Positions 17,098 through 26,572 of a stretch of 64,000 bases of DNA are shown piece by piece (positions within the stretch are counted from its first letter, which is position 1; every line of letters begins with the position of its first letter). The notes beneath the pieces were generated by a model. That model did no database searches. It had not been told where the DNA came from and saw only the letters and a list, made by a program, of their open reading frames with translations. The stretch comes from Candidatus Zixiibacteriota bacterium (GTDB lineage Bacteria > Zixibacteria > MSB-5A5 > GN15 > JAAZOE01): NCBI GenBank assembly GCA_036480375.1, contig JAZGGI010000024.1, positions 62,001-126,000 of the forward strand. The letters are read 5' to 3'. The position numbers and the translations under genes are program-made.

Positions 17098-19132
17098 GGA
17101 GATTTTTGATTTCTGCAATCATGCGCAGGATATTGTTTTGCATTGCTTCATCCTCAAGCCGGGCGACATATATTTCAAGCTCATGTATGGCGCTGTCATA
17201 ATCGCCTTTGGCACGATATATTACTCCGGCGGCCAAATAATTTTCGGAACTGTCGGGATAGTTACTTTTGAGAGTGTCGATATAAGCAATCGCCGAATCA
17301 AAGGCGCGCTCATTCGCGAACGATTGCGACATTAACATCAGGTTGGAATACTCATGGGGATTTAATTTTTGCGCCCGGCGAAAACCTTCCCACATTTCGG
17401 AGTCGTTATTCATGCGACGGTAAATAGTTGCCATACTGGTGTAAGCACGGGATTCATAGGGCGATAATTCGGCCGCAATTTTGATCATCGCCAGGGCCGA
17501 ATCATATTTGCCAAGTTTTATATAAATTTGGGAATGGATGTTATAACCATCGGCTGAATAAGGATCACGATTGTAAATCGAATCGGCGTAGGCGGACGCT
17601 TTTGTTATTTGTCCGGCGTTTAACCATCCCCGAGCGATATTGGCCCAGTTGGTTTGGGGGAATAACCTGGCCGTCTCCTCATTAATTTTATCCGCTTGAT
17701 ATTTATAACCGTTATTTGAAAGATAATCTCTAAGCATGACTCTGCCCGACCAGCTTTTTGATTGATCAAGCTCCAAAAGCGACTGCATATATGCCAGTGA
17801 CGGCTCTTTTTTCAGGTTAGTCGCCAAATAAGGGAGGGTTACCACGAAAGACGCGACTATAAAAACAGGATAAAGATATTTCAGTCCGCCCGATTGAATA
17901 TATATTCGCGTCAGAAGCAATGTTGGTCCCAGAGCGGCCAGGGCGAACAAATCCCAGTCGCGGGCCATGCCCAAACGGGGGTCGATTAACAAAACGAATA
18001 TCATACCCCCCGCCGAAAATAGAAGAAAAAATCTGTTAATGGCATCGTTCAGTAATAACCGGCGAGATTTCCAAGCGAAAATTATCAAAACCGGCCAGAG
18101 AGGAACTGTCAGCAAGAACAAGTTTAATATATCAACAAAATGCTTGATTGAAATAATAGCGTAATCCGAAGTTATCGGTTTACCATGCCAGAGGGGAAGA
18201 ATATGGGACCTGAACGCGATTGAAGAGTAGTATTGATGTATAAACAGGTAGATGAATATGCCAGACAGGAAAATTGATACCGCCCAAATAGTTTTTTTGT
18301 TTTTGCGATAATAGATTTGTCCCGATTCCCGTGAAAAGATTAAAACCGGAAATGATAATGCGAAGAAAACCATTTGTAAATGCAGATATATTCCCAACAG
18401 GATTAATATGGCTGGAATGAATATCCCGCACTTGCCTTTAATATATCGGATGGATGTTAATATATATGCCGCCGATAGCGGCCATAGAATCGGATAGTTT
18501 TCGGCGTATCCGAAAAATAATAAAATTGACCCCGAAAAGATCGCCGTGCCTGTTATTAACAGTCGCCCTTTGATATCTTCAGCCACTTCATACGCGATCA
18601 AAGAAACGAAATAGACAAAAACAGCTCCCGAGATAACAGATACAATCGCAAAGGCGTATTCACCGCGCGTTAGACCGTCATACGGAAGTAACAATGATAC
18701 CCAATAGACGATGCGGACTACTCCCGATTCCGACCATTTGAAAACGACCGGCAGATCGCCTCCGATATTGTTGATGACCGAATAGCCATCTCCCAACAAA
18801 TTCGTGGGCATACGCAAGAGCCAAAAAACAAGACCGGTTGACAATGATAATAGAAGCCAGGTCAGATAATATCGTTTGGATATCGAATTTAGTAGAAGGT
18901 CAAAGAACCTGACACCGATTCCGCGATATGAAATGAAAGCCACGGCGATTACGCATAAGCCTAACGCCAGATATATATAATTCCAGTAATCGGGAAGAAA
19001 GCGTATATGATTAAATCCCCAGGTGCGGGAATAGGGGAAATATGGCGCAATTAAACGTATCGCATAAATAAAAATCAGGAGACTTAACGCGCTGATATTA
19101 TATATTTCAAATCGGGGCTTGCGTTTGTCCAT
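17090..19132 (-). CDS. Polytopic membrane protein with C-terminal TPR domain (paralogue 1)
   Basis: The first 430 residues of this 680-residue protein form about ten to twelve membrane segments. After the second segment comes a loop with LLGDGYSVINNIGGDLPV, and later DPRLGMARDWDLFALAALGP. The last 230 residues form TPR-like helical repeats ('YSADGYNIHSQIYIKLGKYD', 'ENYLAAGVIYRAKGDYDSA'). An acidic residue in the first large loop is typical of GT-C glycosyltransferases, so a lipid-linked-sugar transferase is possible, but no motif proves it. The next gene upstream is a clear paralogue. Confidence 0.7.
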   Translation of the reverse strand: MDKRKPRFEIYNISALSLLIFIYAIRLIAPYFPYSRTWGFNHIRFLPDYWNYIYLALGLCVIAVAFISYRGIGVRFFDLLLNSISKRYYLTWLLLSLSTGLVFWLLRMPTNLLGDGYSVINNIGGDLPVVFKWSESGVVRIVYWVSLLLPYDGLTRGEYAFAIVSVISGAVFVYFVSLIAYEVAEDIKGRLLITGTAIFSGSILLFFGYAENYPILWPLSAAYILTSIRYIKGKCGIFIPAILILLGIYLHLQMVFFALSFPVLIFSRESGQIYYRKNKKTIWAVSIFLSGIFIYLFIHQYYSSIAFRSHILPLWHGKPITSDYAIISIKHFVDILNLFLLTVPLWPVLIIFAWKSRRLLLNDAINRFFLLFSAGGMIFVLLIDPRLGMARDWDLFALAALGPTLLLTRIYIQSGGLKYLYPVFIVASFVVTLPYLATNLKKEPSLAYMQSLLELDQSKSWSGRVMLRDYLSNNGYKYQADKINEETARLFPQTNWANIARGWLNAGQITKASAYADSIYNRDPYSADGYNIHSQIYIKLGKYDSALAMIKIAAELSPYESRAYTSMATIYRRMNNDSEMWEGFRRAQKLNPHEYSNLMLMSQSFANERAFDSAIAYIDTLKSNYPDSSENYLAAGVIYRAKGDYDSAIHELEIYVARLEDEAMQNNILRMIAEIKNLQK

Positions 19133-19200
19133 TTCTCAAGATAATAAGTTACGCATAGTATTCGCCATCAATTTTTTATCTGGTTAAATTATCTTACCGT

Positions 19201-21270
19201 TTATTGCGTTATGGCGCGGTTAATGGACGCCAGGATTTCTTTGGCTCGGTTAGCCAGAGGATTAGCCGGATCAAGTCTCAAAAAGTTGGTTAGATATGAT
19301 TCGGCCAGGGTTAGATTGCCGCTTCTCTGGGCACACAACCCCGCGGCAATATATCCGGCGGGGTTATTCACTTCGACCTCAATCATTTTTTGAGCGTAAA
19401 CCAAAGCCGAGTCATAACGCCCCATACTGTAAAAACCGGAGGATAATCCCTCGGCGACTTTGAAAGACTTGGCGTCGCACTGCTGAGCCTTTCTTAAAAC
19501 CATCATCATTTTCTCAAACTGTCCCAATTGATTATACGCCTGAGCCAGCCGAATCAGTGGGCGAGAATCATAACGGCCCAAATCAGCTGCCGTTTCCAAA
19601 TCCTGAATCGCCCGGGCGTAATGCTCCTGTTTTATTAAAATAGATGCCCGGAGAAGAAAATTTTCTATTGAATATGGATCGAGTTTAAAAAGCGAATCTG
19701 ATATAATTAATGCTTCGTCATAACGTCTCTGGTCTATTAACTCGTATGCAGTGGGGGCCAGAGTTGCCGCCGGATAATGGTCTCGTAAAATTACTTTTAA
19801 GCTGTCAACTACCGCTTTGTCCCCCTTTTCATCATACATTTTTATCAGATTAGTAACGCCCGTACGGCCTCGCTCCCGATCGAGACTAAGCAGAAATTTA
19901 TAATTTTCGACAGCGCTGTCATAATTCATATTGACCGCCAGATATGGCATAATCATGGTAAGTGAAGCAATGATTATTACCGGGAAAAACCGGCTTAATA
20001 TGCTATGCCTTTCGATAGCGATTTTCGCGACAAGAAGCAACGGCGCCAAACCGGCCAGAGCGAATAAATCCCAGTCGCGTCCCATCCCCAATCGCGGTTC
20101 GATAATGAACAAAAATGCGAATCCGCCTAACGATAAAAGAATCAGGAATTGATTTAAGCGATCAGTAAATAATTTTCTCCAGCGACCGAAACTCAGGATC
20201 AGCAGAACCGGAAATGCCGGCATTAACAAGAGCAATTGATTACCGATATCAAGCAGGTGATCGATAGAGAAAAGAGTGTACCCCGCTGTCGCGCCATGCC
20301 CGACAAATAAAGGCATAAGATAAATTTGTAATTCCAGTGATTGTTGATAGAATTTATAAAACAGAACGGCCGCACCGGCCATTCCAAGGACAATAATACT
20401 CAAAATTATTTTCTTGTGATTTTCATAAAGTCGGGCCGGTAAGCCTCGCGAGAATAAAAGCAAAATAAATGAGAAAATAAAAAACGCGATCTGGAGATGG
20501 AGAACCATTGATGCCGCCAGGAAAACAAACGGCACGATCAGGCTGTTTTTACCCCGCAGGTATCTAATTCCGAAATAAACATAGCCGGTTATAAAAGGCC
20601 AGAGGACAGGGTAATTTTCGGTATATCCAAAAAACAGTAAAGTCCATCCGGCAAATAATGTCAGACAGAAAATAAACAACCGTTGTGTGCGATCATTCCC
20701 CAGTTCATATGCCAGCGCGAATAGGAGAAAGATGGTAGCTCCACCGGAAAGAACTGAAATTACGCCATAAGCGTAAACCCCGGATTCGGCTCCGGCGACG
20801 GGAATTATTTTTGAGACAATCACGGCCATAAAAATCGAGCCAATCTCCGACCATTTGTAAATAACAGGTAGATCGTTTGAGATATTTGCCGTCACCGAAA
20901 AACTATCGCCCAGAAGATACACCGGCAATTTGAGGAACCAAAAAAATATAACGGCACACACCGCCGCGAAAAGCCACCGTTTGGGAAATGGCCTTTCCAA
21001 AAGCACGGCAGCGGCACTACCGAAAACTCGATTGCTTATCTGAGCCACAGGCCGGAAGAAAAGCGATAAAATAATTATCCCCAGAGCGGCGTATATCCAC
21101 AAATAGACTGGGGGTAGGAATAATAGATGGTTTACACCCCAGACCCTGCCTTGAGGAATCAGATAGGGTAAAAAGCGTAGTCCCCACACCAATCCGGTTA
21201 CCCCTGCGACTGATATGAGCACGGTATTTCGATAGCTACTTCCGTGTGTCATCGAGTCCGACTCATTCAT
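19201..21270 (-). CDS. Polytopic membrane protein with C-terminal TPR domain (paralogue 2)
   Basis: This 689-residue protein has the same plan as its downstream neighbour: a membrane-embedded first 450 residues, then TPR repeats. Matching motifs are LLGDSFSVTANISNDLPV, the loop YGYTEN-type 'FFGYTENYPVLWP', and EPRLGMGRDWDLFALAGL. The two are a tandem duplicate that has diverged widely. The loop glycine-aspartate and the GRDWDLF block are kept in both and are likely functional. A GT-C-like transferase is the best guess. Its start lies only 46 bases from the divergent FAD-oxidase gene. Confidence 0.7.
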   Translation of the reverse strand: MNESDSMTHGSSYRNTVLISVAGVTGLVWGLRFLPYLIPQGRVWGVNHLLFLPPVYLWIYAALGIIILSLFFRPVAQISNRVFGSAAAVLLERPFPKRWLFAAVCAVIFFWFLKLPVYLLGDSFSVTANISNDLPVIYKWSEIGSIFMAVIVSKIIPVAGAESGVYAYGVISVLSGGATIFLLFALAYELGNDRTQRLFIFCLTLFAGWTLLFFGYTENYPVLWPFITGYVYFGIRYLRGKNSLIVPFVFLAASMVLHLQIAFFIFSFILLLFSRGLPARLYENHKKIILSIIVLGMAGAAVLFYKFYQQSLELQIYLMPLFVGHGATAGYTLFSIDHLLDIGNQLLLLMPAFPVLLILSFGRWRKLFTDRLNQFLILLSLGGFAFLFIIEPRLGMGRDWDLFALAGLAPLLLVAKIAIERHSILSRFFPVIIIASLTMIMPYLAVNMNYDSAVENYKFLLSLDRERGRTGVTNLIKMYDEKGDKAVVDSLKVILRDHYPAATLAPTAYELIDQRRYDEALIISDSLFKLDPYSIENFLLRASILIKQEHYARAIQDLETAADLGRYDSRPLIRLAQAYNQLGQFEKMMMVLRKAQQCDAKSFKVAEGLSSGFYSMGRYDSALVYAQKMIEVEVNNPAGYIAAGLCAQRSGNLTLAESYLTNFLRLDPANPLANRAKEILASINRAITQ

Positions 21271-21316
21271 TATTTGCTTGACCAGTGATATGACATCACA
21301 TTATATATTATCAAGT

Positions 21317-22054
21317 ATGAATAAGCAACTCGAAATCGAAATTTCCGGCGATTATCCGGATGGATTGACCTGGCAAAAGACGATTCCGACATTCCATCCC
21401 GAATCGGCCGAGCAGGTGGCGGATATTTTCCACCGCGCCAATGATGCCGAACAGACAATTTTTATTTCCGGTTTTGGCAACAATATTGACCCGGCTGGTG
21501 ATAAATTCACTGATTTCCTGGTCTTCAAATCGGATCGGCTAAACGATATCATTGAGATTCACACTGCTGATTTCTACTTGACGGTTGGAGCCGGGTATCC
21601 ATTAAAGGAAGTCAATAAAGAGCTGACTAAGAAAAATCTCTGGTTTCCATTTGGGGATACTCATTATCCGGGATCGTTCGGAGGCGCCCTCGCGGCCGGA
21701 TTAGCTGCGGATGATGGCGCTCACACTATTCCATTTTCAAAGAGCCTGTTATCACTAACGGCGGTTTTGGCCGATGGTACGATTGTCCGACCCGGAGCCA
21801 AAACCTTCAAATCCGTTTCGGGGTATGATATATCGCGAATATTTTATAATAGCTGGGGGACGATGGGTTTTATAATAGAAATGTCATTTCGGATTTTACC
21901 GTTATCTCAAAAAGATAATCATCCACACCTGTCTATCTTTCATCCGGACTATGATGCTTTTAAGCGGGAGCTGTCCTCCGGCACCCCGCTGGCTCAGGAC
22001 TGCCGAGCGCTAAAAGACGAATTTGATCCCAATAATATCCTGCCGATAATCTAA
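21317..22054 (+). CDS. FAD-binding (PCMH-type) oxidase-like protein, short form
   Basis: The 245-residue product is an N-terminal FAD-binding domain of the GlcD/BBE type: YLTVGAGYPLKEVNKEL, then the flavin loop PFGDTHYPGSFGGALAAGL, then VSGYDISRIFYNSWGTMGFI. It lacks the long C-terminal substrate domain, but ends with FDPNNILPII, which matches the usual terminal motif of full-length relatives, as if the middle were lost. It resembles GlcE-type subunits more than complete oxidases. The start was set at 21317 to leave room for a promoter; the frame runs 13 codons further upstream. The next genes on this strand may belong with it. Confidence 0.7.
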   Translation: MNKQLEIEISGDYPDGLTWQKTIPTFHPESAEQVADIFHRANDAEQTIFISGFGNNIDPAGDKFTDFLVFKSDRLNDIIEIHTADFYLTVGAGYPLKEVNKELTKKNLWFPFGDTHYPGSFGGALAAGLAADDGAHTIPFSKSLLSLTAVLADGTIVRPGAKTFKSVSGYDISRIFYNSWGTMGFIIEMSFRILPLSQKDNHPHLSIFHPDYDAFKRELSSGTPLAQDCRALKDEFDPNNILPII

Positions 22055-22152
22055 TCCAAATCGATTTTGACTTGGTATATATAAATTGGTATTATGCGGT
22101 TGTCATGATGTCGAATATTGCCGATTGAGAAAGTAACGTAAAGAATTTGCAA

Positions 22153-23016
22153 ATGACTAATATGTTGTTTTCATTTAACGCCTACCATAAACTAATAGAA
22201 CTGATTTTAGAATCAGGTCGAGCGATTGTCGGAATTGAAAAGTTCCTGATTGATCGAGAAAATGGCAAACTGACTGAAAATCAATTAGTGGCAATCCGGC
22301 ATGATGTCGATTATTCCCCGGTCAGAGCGCTCAAAATGGCCCGGATAGAAACCGCATATCAAATTAGAACGACCTACTATTTCCGCCGCCGGTTTTTCGA
22401 TAATAATCTGGATGTCATCAAACAGATAGCCGAATTGGATCATGAAATCGGGTATCATTATGAAGACGTGGACACCCATAAGAAGGCCCCCAACAAACAA
22501 ATCCTTCGAGATGCGCTTGGTTTTTTCATTGGTTATCTTTTGGACCTGGATAAACTTGGTTTTAATATCAAAACTATCTGCGCCCACGGTGATCCTCGAA
22601 CGGATTTTGATAACAGGCAAGTTGTTTATCAGATGCGAAAAGAAGGTTGGCTCGATACACTGGCGTTTACTTATGATCGTGATTTAGTCGTAGAAAAAAT
22701 AACGAATCGTTTGGTCGGTGACGCCTCGATTGACATTACCGGCGATGATGTCGATATTTATATTCCCGATACGGGACGATTCAATCCCCGGTATAATCTA
22801 AAAGATCATATCGATAATTGTCCCACGGTCGGATTGTCTAATTTAAATTCGCTAAAGGAATTAATGAATAACAAAGATTATCGAAGAATATATATGAATA
22901 TGCATCCCGATCGGTGGTCGGATAATATGACGATCTGGCTGTATGATCTGGTACTCGATACCGGCAAAAATTTTATCAAGTTGTTGATAGGCGATAAAAT
23001 TAAGGAAGGCGGTTGA
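22153..23016 (+). CDS. NodB-like polysaccharide deacetylase family protein
   Basis: The 287-residue protein carries the IRHDVDYSPVRALKMA motif, the form of the NodB metal site seen in a branch of polysaccharide deacetylases, and HEIGYHYEDVDTHKK, which would provide the further His ligands. CAHGDPRTDFDN follows. Such enzymes remove N-acetyl or similar groups from sugars. There is no signal peptide, so a cytoplasmic sugar intermediate is likely. An in-frame TTG lies two codons upstream. The stop TGA overlaps the ATG of the ATP-grasp gene by one base, a sign of coupled translation. Confidence 0.72.
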   Translation: MTNMLFSFNAYHKLIELILESGRAIVGIEKFLIDRENGKLTENQLVAIRHDVDYSPVRALKMARIETAYQIRTTYYFRRRFFDNNLDVIKQIAELDHEIGYHYEDVDTHKKAPNKQILRDALGFFIGYLLDLDKLGFNIKTICAHGDPRTDFDNRQVVYQMRKEGWLDTLAFTYDRDLVVEKITNRLVGDASIDITGDDVDIYIPDTGRFNPRYNLKDHIDNCPTVGLSNLNSLKELMNNKDYRRIYMNMHPDRWSDNMTIWLYDLVLDTGKNFIKLLIGDKIKEGG

Positions 23017-24266
23017 TGAGCGGCCGGGTACTGGTTCTCAATAGTTTCGTCAAGGGCTGGAATATATTAAAATCCCTGGCCCGAGACGGCTTTGAAGTGA
23101 ACGCCGGAGATTATCGTTCGGGCGCGCCCGGGCTTTATTCGAATCGCATCAAAGATAAATCAAAAAATCTGGTTTATCCTAATCCCAAAATTGACGAAGA
23201 AGGTTTTGCTCAATCGGTTTTGGAGCATATCCAAAAGTATAAATTCGAAATTATCCTGCCGGTCAATGCTGCCGAAATGATGGCTCTGGCCAAACGAGCC
23301 GCGGATATCAGGGAGCGCAGTTTGTTTCCTTTCGAAAACTATTACAAATTGCTGCTATTGCATGATAAAAAATATTTTTTTGAAGTAATCGCCGGGATTC
23401 TGGACGACAATCTTCTTCCCCGGAGCTGGTCGATAGGCGATAAAACACCCCCAACTTCAGAGATTCTTGACAAAGCCGGTTTATTCGATGTGCCATATCA
23501 ACCGATGCAGGATTATTCCACTCCTGAGAATTTTCTAAATACCGTACCCGGACTGGCATATCCGGTTGTAGTCAAGACAAGGCGGGCGACATCGGCGGTG
23601 GGCGTCTATCGGGTGCAAAATAAGAATGAGCTTTTCTCGGCCTGCCGGAAGCTGGGAGATGAAGATATAATTGTACAGGAAAACCTGGTTGGCCGGGGTG
23701 TTGGTATTTCATCTCTGCGCTGGAAGAATCCCGACATGATAACACATTTCGGACATAAACGAGTTCGTGAATATCCCATTTCGGGGGGAGCTTCGACCAG
23801 TCGCGAGCCGTGGGATATTGACAACCACCCCAACACCAAATCATTAAATAAGCTGCTTGAAAAACTGAATTGGCACGGCGTGGTTATGTTTGAATACAAA
23901 GAAAGCGCAAGTAAAGACGGCGCTTTGGAATATAAATTACTTGAGGCCAATCCTCGTTTCTGGGGTTCGGTGCCACTGGCAATCGCCAATGGAGTCGATT
24001 TTCCGGTGTTATTGTGTCGGGCTGCGACGGGAATGGAAATTCCCAAAATTATAAATAGAAAATCGGTGAGGGCCCGGATATTGTTTTCCGATTCGCTTTC
24101 GGCTTTGCAAAATATCATCAGAGGGCGTCGCGTTGGGTATCATCTCCAAGATTATTTTAATTTTCGAAATTTATATTTAGACGATATTGATTTTAGCGAC
24201 ATACCGGCAACAAGAAAAAACATCAGGCAAATGTTTTCCGAATTCTTCAAGCATGGCAGGAAATAA
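23016..24266 (+). CDS. ATP-grasp family ligase
   Basis: The 416-residue protein has an ATP-grasp fold: a pre-ATP-grasp N-terminus (VLVLNSFVKGWNILKSLARD), the nucleotide lysine region YPVVVKTRRATSAVG, the central VQENLVGRGVGIS strand, and metal-binding KLLEANPRFWGS. It resembles carbamoyl-phosphate-synthase-like proteins annotated in carboxylate-amine ligation. The acid and amine substrates are not known. It is translationally coupled to the deacetylase-like gene and lies 38 bases before the isoprenoid synthase gene, so these three may build one product. Confidence 0.78.
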   Translation: MSGRVLVLNSFVKGWNILKSLARDGFEVNAGDYRSGAPGLYSNRIKDKSKNLVYPNPKIDEEGFAQSVLEHIQKYKFEIILPVNAAEMMALAKRAADIRERSLFPFENYYKLLLLHDKKYFFEVIAGILDDNLLPRSWSIGDKTPPTSEILDKAGLFDVPYQPMQDYSTPENFLNTVPGLAYPVVVKTRRATSAVGVYRVQNKNELFSACRKLGDEDIIVQENLVGRGVGISSLRWKNPDMITHFGHKRVREYPISGGASTSREPWDIDNHPNTKSLNKLLEKLNWHGVVMFEYKESASKDGALEYKLLEANPRFWGSVPLAIANGVDFPVLLCRAATGMEIPKIINRKSVRARILFSDSLSALQNIIRGRRVGYHLQDYFNFRNLYLDDIDFSDIPATRKNIRQMFSEFFKHGRK

Positions 24267-24303
24267 TACGCGGGGAGTGGAAATCTCTCGTAATTAATAG
24301 AAT

Positions 24304-25275
24304 ATGAATCCGAACAAATACAATCTCAACCTGGCCCAAAAGGGCACGCCTCACCTGTTTTTGGCCGCCAATTTTCTAAAACCGGAACTGAAATTCCATG
24401 CCTTCCTGGCCGCCTACGCGGCAATGCGAATCATTGATGATCTCGTAGATGATTGGAAGACATCGGGCTATTTTGGATCGGGCCAATCTGACAATGTCCT
24501 GCGCGAAATTAAAAAATACTCGCGGATGTTTGGAAATAAGGAGTTTGATGGTTCTTCGCACCAGGGGAAGGAGTTGCATGAGCTGATGGAAAAGTGCAAA
24601 ATTCCACAATGGCCATTTGTTGAATTGGCGCGGTCGATGGAATTTGACGTTTATCATAATCGTTTTGAATCAATGGATCAATTTTTGAATTACGCCGAAG
24701 GCGCCGCTGTCGCGCCCGGGGCGGTATTTATGCACTTGGCCGGATGCCGGTACATCGAGAAGGACAACGACCTGATAGCGCCATCCTTTGATATAAAACA
24801 GGCCGCCCGACCTTTAGCCTTGTTTTCGTACCTGGTACATATAATTCGAGATTTCAAAAAAGATTTTACGTTCGGTAAAGAACCATTAATTTATATTGAT
24901 CGGGAAACGGCCCGGAAATTTAATCTTGGTAAAAATGATTATTCGGAAATAATTTCATCTAATATACAAAATGATAATTTCACTGAAATGATTGAGTGGT
25001 ATATTGAAAAGATATCTGAATACCGTGATGAGGCAGAGAAAAAACTAAACGAAATCTCCAATGAGCTGCCCGATGATGGCCGCTTCTCCTTAAATTTTAT
25101 ACTCGATTTATATTTCGCGATTGTCAAAAAAATCCATTCAGGAAAATTCCAAATATTGAATGATGATCTCAATTTACAGCCGGGTGAAATTATCGAAACC
25201 GCGCGTCATACTTCCGAGAGATTAAAGATTTCGACCGCGCCAATCCTGGAAAAACTAACCGATCTCCTGAAATAG
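24304..25275 (+). CDS. Squalene/phytoene synthase family protein
   Basis: This 323-residue protein shows the head-to-head isoprenoid synthase motifs: a first aspartate-rich region RIIDDLVDD (45-50), the YAEGAAVAPGAVFMHLAG segment, and a second motif HIIRDFKKD where the usual N is H. Both Mg-binding sites therefore look intact, so it may condense two prenyl diphosphates such as farnesyl diphosphate. It is not next to hopanoid or carotenoid genes, but to ATP-grasp and deacetylase genes, which is unusual. The exact product is not predictable. Confidence 0.8.
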   Translation: MNPNKYNLNLAQKGTPHLFLAANFLKPELKFHAFLAAYAAMRIIDDLVDDWKTSGYFGSGQSDNVLREIKKYSRMFGNKEFDGSSHQGKELHELMEKCKIPQWPFVELARSMEFDVYHNRFESMDQFLNYAEGAAVAPGAVFMHLAGCRYIEKDNDLIAPSFDIKQAARPLALFSYLVHIIRDFKKDFTFGKEPLIYIDRETARKFNLGKNDYSEIISSNIQNDNFTEMIEWYIEKISEYRDEAEKKLNEISNELPDDGRFSLNFILDLYFAIVKKIHSGKFQILNDDLNLQPGEIIETARHTSERLKISTAPILEKLTDLLK

Positions 25276-25439
25276 ATTTGATCTTCTCAACTGCAATGCA
25301 TTAATTATTAACCGGTTATTTGCGCAAATGTTGAACAGCGCCCTGGATGTTCTGCATTAAATTCATTTTCCCAATCAGATGTATCTCTAAATCGGCCGAT
25401 AAATAAATAATATTGCGGTATTTGAATACGGAGGAAATC

Positions 25440-25973
25440 ATGAAAAGATTATGCGTCATCTTAGCCGTTTTATTCTTTATAATTGGCTGTCAGAGCAAAA
25501 CGGTAGTAATTAAATCCCGTCCGGTTGAAACCGAACAGGGCACAATCAAAAGAGGTCAGAAGATATCTTCGGATAATCATCTTATCCAGGGCAAAAAGTT
25601 TTATACCGCCGGAAAATATAAGCAGGCTTCCAAGCATTTTATCCGGGCCATTTCAAAAAACAAAGACAATTGGGAAGCGCATTATTATCTGGGATTGACT
25701 CTTCAAAAACAGGGGCGTTTCGATCAGGCCATTGGTTCATTCAAGTACTCTCAAAAGTACGCTCCCAAAGATAATCTTATTCGTTCCCGTATTTGCTATT
25801 CGCTGGCTTTGAGCTGGGAAAATGAGGGCTATTTTGCGCGCGCGGGCGAGCTTTATACCCAAGTGCTATCATTGAATCCTAAACACGCCAAAGCCAAGGC
25901 CGGTATTGAGCGTACAAAACTAAAATCCGCCAAAGCCAATAAGAAAAAGAAGAAAAATCCCAAAGCATTTTAG
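25440..25973 (+). CDS. TPR lipoprotein
   Basis: GGAGGAAATC places the start at ATG 25440, giving 177 residues; the frame is open upstream. The N-terminus (KRLCVILAVLFFIIGCQS) is a lipoprotein signal with a lipobox Cys. Residues 45-160 hold about three TPR motifs (for example NWEAHYYLGLTLQKQGRFDQA), and the tail is lysine-rich. It is probably membrane-anchored on the periplasmic side and acts as a scaffold. A terminator follows. Confidence 0.8.
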   Translation: MKRLCVILAVLFFIIGCQSKTVVIKSRPVETEQGTIKRGQKISSDNHLIQGKKFYTAGKYKQASKHFIRAISKNKDNWEAHYYLGLTLQKQGRFDQAIGSFKYSQKYAPKDNLIRSRICYSLALSWENEGYFARAGELYTQVLSLNPKHAKAKAGIERTKLKSAKANKKKKKNPKAF

Positions 25974-25989
25974 GCGTATATTTCCTTAG

Positions 25990-26026
25990 AAACCGGATAG
26001 CGCAAAAAGCATTATCCGGTTTTTTA
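25990..26026 (+). terminator. Intrinsic terminator of the TPR lipoprotein gene
   Basis: Stem AAACCGGATA (25990-25999) / TATCCGGTTT (26013-26022), then a run of T's. Confidence 0.8.
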
Positions 26027-26080
26027 AAGTTCGATTTGGCCTGATTCAGATTTATAATTGATTAATATTTATTGAGGGAT

Positions 26081-26518
26081 ATGCGGACTGTAAAAATGAA
26101 TATCGAATTATTTTCTATCGATGATTATGATGAATTAATTTCGCTCTGGGAGAAATGCGGACTGCCTTATGACAGGGCCAACCGAGACAGTCGCGAAAAA
26201 ATCGAACAACAAATCTATGATAACTATATTGTCACTTACCTCCTCCGGGATGATACCCGAAAACTTATCGGCTCAGTCATCGCTTCTTCCGATGGCCGTA
26301 AAGGTTGGATTAGTCGTTTGGCGGTTGACTCCGATTACCGGGGAAAACGTCTGGGTGAGAGGCTCCTGGAAAAAGCCGAAGAATCCTTGCGCGAAATGGG
26401 AGTTGAAATCTTCGCCGCTCTCATTGAGGATGTCAACTTCCCCTCGATGGCTCTGTTCCGCCGCTGCGGATATGAGGGGTGGGACAAAATCGTCTATTTC
26501 AGAAAACAATTGACTTAA
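26081..26518 (+). CDS. GNAT family N-acetyltransferase
   Basis: The 145-residue protein has the GNAT acetyl-CoA site: SRLAVDSDYRGKRLGERLL, followed by FPSMALFRRCGYEGW near the end. The substrate may be a small amine or a protein N-terminus. The start is uncertain: ATG at 26081 has GAGG very near, and ATG 26096 or TTG 26072 are also possible. It lies 54 bases before the bd-type gene on the same strand. Confidence 0.82.
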   Translation: MRTVKMNIELFSIDDYDELISLWEKCGLPYDRANRDSREKIEQQIYDNYIVTYLLRDDTRKLIGSVIASSDGRKGWISRLAVDSDYRGKRLGERLLEKAEESLREMGVEIFAALIEDVNFPSMALFRRCGYEGWDKIVYFRKQLT

Positions 26519-26572
26519 TTAATCCATGTTGCGAAATTGCGGGCGGGAGTTTCTTGACCTGTGAGGGATTTT

